This document shows positions 60,689 to 64,000 of a DNA stretch of 64,000 bases, one piece after another (position 1 is the first letter of the stretch; the number at the start of each line of letters is the position of its first letter). The stretch is from Nocardioides sp. L-11A (GTDB lineage Bacteria > Actinomycetota > Actinomycetes > Propionibacteriales > Nocardioidaceae). The notes under the pieces were generated by a model, which made no database searches, was not told the origin of the DNA, and saw nothing but the letters and a program-made list of their open reading frames with translations. Location: the NCBI GenBank assembly GCA_029961745.1, contig CP124680.1, forward strand, positions 1,736,001-1,800,000. Direction: 5' to 3'. A program made the position numbers and the translations under genes.

Positions 60689-63427
60689 TCAGACCACCCG
60701 CCACTCGTGCCGGCCACGGCGCTCGAGCTCGTCGATCACCCGGTCCTCGATCCGCTCCACGACGGCATCCACGATCCGGTCGAGAGTGGCGCCGGTCGGC
60801 TCGGTCTCGTCCGGCGTCTCGGCCCACGGGTCGGGTACGCCGTCGCGCCATGGGTCGGGACGGGAGGCGGCCAGCGCATGGCTGTCGGTACTGGTCGGAT
60901 GGAACACGGCAGGACCTCCCGTGGTGCGGTCGAGCTCTCGCCCGGGCGCCGGGCTGAGGGACGGGCTGACAGCGGATCCGGTCCCCGGCGTCGCGGCCGG
61001 GCCGGCCGCGGCGAAGAGGTCGGCCGTGCGCTCCAGGAGCGAACCGGTGCCGCTGCGGATCCGCTCGATGTCGGCAGCGGTGAACGTGGCCGGGGCGCCC
61101 GGCGTGCCGTACGGCGCGGGGATCGCGGGTCGTCCCGGGGGCGACGGAAGCATCGGGAGCACCGGGAGCGCCGGGGCCGATGACGACGGGGCTCCCGGGG
61201 GCGTCGGGGACGCCGAGGCGGCGGAGGCGTCGCGGGACACCGGCCCGGTCCGCGGCGGGGCGACCGGGAGGCTGCGCAGCAGGGCGGTCGACGCCGGCCC
61301 GGTCGTGCCGGGATCCAGCGGCGCGGAGGCAACGGGCGCGGCGGCGACGGCGGTCGCGGCGGCGGGGACCGCGGGACCGGCGAGGGCTGGTCGTCCACGC
61401 CGCCCGATGGACACGGGGCCGGAGCTCCCGGGTGCGGCGCCCGCCGCGGGCGTGCTCGTCCCGGCCCGCGGCTGGTCGCCCGGCGCGGGCGCCCAGGCCC
61501 CACCGAACGCGAGAGCCGGCGCGACCTCGGCTGCGGCGGCCTGGTCGGGAGCGACGGCGTCTCCCGGGCGCGACGCGGGGACCCAGGGCATGGGTGCCGA
61601 GGGTGCTGCTGGTGTCGCTGCCGTTGTCGGGGTCGTTGTCCGGGTCGTTGTCGGGGTCGCTGTCGGAACCGGGACCGGCGTCGCGGGTGCGGGCGTCGGC
61701 GCGGCCGTGGGCGGGCGGCGGCCGATCAGCGGTGCGCCCGGGGCCGGGGTGGAGCAGCCGGACGCCGCGGCGGCGACCCAAGGGGCGGTGGCGAAGGCTG
61801 CGGGCTGCGGTGCCGCGGGCGCGGCGGGAGCGGCAGCGCTGCCGCCGGCGGGCGGTGCCGCGGTCCGCAGGGCGCCGGCCGTCGCCGGCCGGATCGGGAC
61901 ATCGGCGCCGAAGCCGGTCGCCAGCGCGGTGTTCCTGCGCCCGTGACGGGTCCAGCGGCGGATCACGAGCTGGTCGGGCATCGCGATGGCGGACTCGGGT
62001 GTCGGGGAGGCCGGACGGGTGCCCCGGCGTGCGTGCCGGCGCACCGTGGTCGACGGTACGCGGGAGCCGTCCGGGCCGGGCCTGCTGGTCGCCGGGGCGG
62101 AGTCGGCGGAGGCTGCCCGAGCGACCGGCGAGTCCGCCGCGACCGACGGTGGGGCTGTCGGAGCCGATGTCGGTGCCGGTGCCGATGCCGGTGTCGGTGC
62201 CGGAGCCGATGCCGGAGCCGGCAGCGATGTCGGCGCAGGGGATGAGGTGGGAGCCGCGGCGGGAGTGGTGTCGCCGCGCTTCGCGAACAACAGGGACCCG
62301 GGCAGGGCGGGCGCGCGGTCGAGCAGTCCGACGGAGGCGGCCCGGATCGGCGTCGCCGGCGCCAGCGCCGACGGCGTCGGCGCGGTGGTGGTACCGAGCT
62401 GGGCCAGCGGTGCGCTCCGAGTGGGCAGCGGCCGGGCGCCCGGACTCCGACCCCCCGGACTCCGAGCTCCCAGGCTCCGGGCGAACCGAGTCGGGGTGGC
62501 GGCCAGGCTCCACGGGGCCCGCGGACCGGCCGGGGCGGCCGGGGCGGCCGGGGCGGCCGGGGCGGCCGGGCCCCCGGCGCTCGTCGCGGTGTCGACCGGC
62601 GTGATCGCGGAGGCGGAGGGCGCCGACCAGGACACCGAGGCGGAGGCCGCGGCGGAGGTGGAGGAGGCGGAGGGGGCGGAAGAGGTGGAGGATGCGGCGG
62701 CGGGGGATCCGGCGGCGGGGGATCCGGCGGCGGGGGATCCGGAGGGGGATCCAGGCGTCGGGGACGGCGCGGACCGCGTGGGGGAGCGGCGGATCGGCGG
62801 TGCAGGAGCGGCCGGCTCCTCGGCCGGGCGCCGCCGGACGGCGGTCAGCTTCTGGCGGTCGGCCTGGGTGAGCATCGGGCCCGACGCGGCGACCTCCGCG
62901 TGCCGCCGCACCCGGGCCTCGACGGAGGTGAGGTTGGTGAGCATGCCGCCGGGGGTGTAGCTCTGCTCGTCCTCGACCACCCGGGCCGCACGGGGCAGGC
63001 CCCGACCGGGCAGCGCGCCGGCAGCGACCGGGCGGGTGTCGCGCAGCCAGGGCGCGGGGGCGCCAGCGCCGTTCGCCGAGTCGTTCGCGGGCTCGCTCCT
63101 GAGGCGGCGGGCCGCACCCGCACCGCCGGCCGACCCGCCGGCCGGCCCGTCGACGGACCCGTCGACGGACCCGTCGGTCGCGCCCTGCGGCATCGGTGTC
63201 CACCAGCGCGGCGGGCGCATGTCGCCGGCGGAGAGGCCGGGCCCGCGCAGGGCGACGCGGACGTCGGCAGGGCGGGAGACGCCGTTGGCGAAGCGGCCGA
63301 CCGAGCGGGCCAGGACGCCGATCTGGCGCTGCGCGGGACGGGCCGCGGTCCCGGGCAGCCGGAGCCGTCCGGCGGCGGCCCGGCCGAGCCGGGTCGCGTC
63401 GGTGGCCGCAGCGGCGTCCTCGGTCAC
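60689..63427 (-). CDS. Large Pro/Ala/Thr-rich, mostly disordered CIS protein
   Basis: 912 residues from GTG 63427 (GTGA overlap with the tube gene). Two short ordered zones: SYTPGGMLTNLTSVEARVRRH near 180-200 and a C-terminal helix LDRIVDAVVERIEDRVIDELERRGR. Everything else is low-complexity with in-frame tandem repeats. Lies between the tube and LysM genes, where eCIS clusters often carry a variable protein. Cannot be assigned to a known family; a scaffold or length determinant is possible, but the disorder is unlike tape measures. The extension to 63712 lies over the tube gene and is rejected. Confidence 0.72.
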   Translation of the reverse strand: MTEDAAAATDATRLGRAAAGRLRLPGTAARPAQRQIGVLARSVGRFANGVSRPADVRVALRGPGLSAGDMRPPRWWTPMPQGATDGSVDGSVDGPAGGSAGGAGAARRLRSEPANDSANGAGAPAPWLRDTRPVAAGALPGRGLPRAARVVEDEQSYTPGGMLTNLTSVEARVRRHAEVAASGPMLTQADRQKLTAVRRRPAEEPAAPAPPIRRSPTRSAPSPTPGSPSGSPAAGSPAAGSPAAASSTSSAPSASSTSAAASASVSWSAPSASAITPVDTATSAGGPAAPAAPAAPAAPAGPRAPWSLAATPTRFARSLGARSPGGRSPGARPLPTRSAPLAQLGTTTAPTPSALAPATPIRAASVGLLDRAPALPGSLLFAKRGDTTPAAAPTSSPAPTSLPAPASAPAPTPASAPAPTSAPTAPPSVAADSPVARAASADSAPATSRPGPDGSRVPSTTVRRHARRGTRPASPTPESAIAMPDQLVIRRWTRHGRRNTALATGFGADVPIRPATAGALRTAAPPAGGSAAAPAAPAAPQPAAFATAPWVAAAASGCSTPAPGAPLIGRRPPTAAPTPAPATPVPVPTATPTTTRTTTPTTAATPAAPSAPMPWVPASRPGDAVAPDQAAAAEVAPALAFGGAWAPAPGDQPRAGTSTPAAGAAPGSSGPVSIGRRGRPALAGPAVPAAATAVAAAPVASAPLDPGTTGPASTALLRSLPVAPPRTGPVSRDASAASASPTPPGAPSSSAPALPVLPMLPSPPGRPAIPAPYGTPGAPATFTAADIERIRSGTGSLLERTADLFAAAGPAATPGTGSAVSPSLSPAPGRELDRTTGGPAVFHPTSTDSHALAASRPDPWRDGVPDPWAETPDETEPTGATLDRIVDAVVERIEDRVIDELERRGRHEWRVV
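62694..62757. repeat. In-frame tandem repeat in the Pro/Ala-rich protein gene
   Basis: Tandem copies of a ~15-base unit (GGATCCGGCGGCGGG) encode a short Pro/Ala/Gly/Ser segment. Similar short tandem tracts occur at ~62520-62570, ~62160-62225 and ~61620-61670. Slippage-prone, so length may vary between strains. Confidence 0.6.
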
Positions 63428-63906
63428 GTCACGGTCCTGGCCCGGAACCCGTGGTGGGCGACCTCCAACTCCTCCTCGAGCGGCGTCGGGCTGCCGATCG
63501 AGAAGTCGGGGCCGCGCCAGCGCACCGGGAAGACGTCGAGGAACTCCCACGAGCGCAGCCGGGCACCGGTGGTGTCGATCGCGGTGACGGCACCGGTCGA
63601 GCGGGTCAGCTTGCTGCCCGCCGCGGCGAAGCCCTCGCCGGAGCTGCGCTCCAGCCACTCGAACAGCGCGTTGCTGTCGGTCAGCCCCCGCTTGAAGAGC
63701 AGGTTCGGCCACGACATCCGTCCCGGCATCCGGTGGGCATAGGCGTTCTGCCCGCCCTCGCCGAACTCGTGGACCGCGACGGTGACCTGGAGGCCCTGGA
63801 CCTCCCGGAACACGCCGATCTCGGTGCCGTCGAGCTCGAAGACGAACCGGTTCGCCGCGGGGAGATCGCCCCCCAGCGGGGTGACACTGTTACTGCCCAT
63901 GCTCAC
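63424..63906 (-). CDS. Phage tail-tube protein (gp19/Afp5-like)
   Basis: 160 residues from GTG 63906 (ATG 63900 also possible). T4 gp19/Hcp-type fold: NRFVFELDGTEIGVFREVQGLQVTVAVHEFGEGGQN, PGRMSWPNLLFKRGLTDSNALFEWLE and C-terminal EELEVAHHGF, typical of eCIS tube proteins near the baseplate. Overlaps the DUF6760-like gene by 17 bases upstream and the Pro/Ala-rich gene by GTGA. Confidence 0.93.
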   Translation of the reverse strand: MSMGSNSVTPLGGDLPAANRFVFELDGTEIGVFREVQGLQVTVAVHEFGEGGQNAYAHRMPGRMSWPNLLFKRGLTDSNALFEWLERSSGEGFAAAGSKLTRSTGAVTAIDTTGARLRSWEFLDVFPVRWRGPDFSIGSPTPLEEELEVAHHGFRARTVT

Positions 63907-64000
63907 GCACCGCCTCCCAGGCTCGTTCGTTCAGGGCCACGACCGCCCGCACCATCCGGACCCGGTCCATGTGCTCGAGGTCCAGCAGGTCACCCATCGA
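63890..64000 (-). CDS. Small CIS protein, DUF6760-like, truncated by window edge
   Basis: 36 C-terminal residues with a TAA stop at 63890; the start is beyond the edge. The segment GDLLDLEHMDRVRMVRAVVALNERAWE resembles the LDLEHP..RRRWVxEIxxINER pattern of DUF6760-type proteins next to the tube in eCIS clusters (Afp6 position). Overlaps the tube gene start by 17 bases. Confidence 0.6.
   Translation of the reverse strand, partial: SMGDLLDLEHMDRVRMVRAVVALNERAWEAVREHGQ

Noticed and set aside
61180..62604. Arg-rich frames on the plus strand over the Pro/Ala-rich CIS gene
   Set aside because: Shadow of a low-complexity gene; the minus-strand frame has 4-base coupling to the tube gene and an ordered C-terminal helix next to the LysM gene.
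62160..62760. CRISPR-like short repeats
   Set aside because: The units are 6-15 bp, contiguous and in frame with the coding sequence; no spacers or cas genes.

Overview
This 64 kb window is very GC-rich and gene-dense, with many GTG starts, 4-base ATGA/GTGA overlaps between cistrons and numerous TANNNT -10 boxes only 6-8 bases upstream of start codons (leaderless mRNAs). Together with a class E sortase, a DinB/MDMPI-type (mycothiol-linked family) protein, SARP and WYL regulators, LytR-CpsA-Psr ligases and a galactan (glf/glfT2) locus, this points to an actinobacterium. A member of Nocardioidaceae is my best guess, but no rRNA or other taxonomic marker is present, so the family is an inference.

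Left part (1-14.3 kb): the tail of a membrane GGDEF protein, a small secreted protein, an acyl-CoA dehydrogenase, an exported membrane-anchored protein and Maf. Then comes a homogentisate (tyrosine) catabolic locus: hmgA to the right, and an uncharacterised gene, fahA and an IclR regulator to the left. After it lie an AlkX-type glycosylase, a DUF885 protein, a VapBC pair, and a divergent WYL regulator/epoxide-hydrolase pair.

Middle part (14.3-41 kb): a 1260-residue secreted protein of unknown function sits behind a triple 11-bp direct repeat of the kind bound by SARP activators. A SARP-type regulator and a MDMPI-family gene follow it on the same strand. Then come birA, a PH-domain membrane protein, a MerR-like/nucleotidyl cyclase fusion, an orphan winged-helix protein, purK, purE, a TetR/acyl-CoA dehydrogenase pair, a sortase E gene flanked by two LPNTG surface proteins, a GH6 lipoprotein, enoyl-CoA hydratase, two LCP ligases, a LysR/threonine-dehydratase-like pair, an inositol-monophosphatase-like gene and an AAA ATPase.

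41-49 kb is a cell-wall galactan synthesis and export block: two GT2 glycosyltransferases, then glf-glfT2-wzm-wzt as a tightly overlapping operon, with a PAP2-family gene on the opposite strand.

49.3-64 kb is part of a contractile injection system (phage-tail-like particle). A leftward operon runs from the window edge: a DUF6760-like fragment, tail tube, a 912-residue Pro/Ala-rich protein, LysM tube-baseplate adaptor, VgrG spike, gp25, a baseplate J-like protein, tail protein I, and a tail-anchored double zinc-ribbon protein. A convergent rightward operon holds an AAA+ ATPase, a 989-residue DUF4157 (eCIS core domain) candidate effector, and a YbjN-like putative chaperone. Sheath, cap and tape-measure genes are presumably beyond the right edge; no tail-fibre gene is seen here.

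A family of short GC-rich palindromic repeats (core GACCCGGCGC..TGAACG) recurs at four 3' ends of genes and once, degenerate, in a 5' leader.
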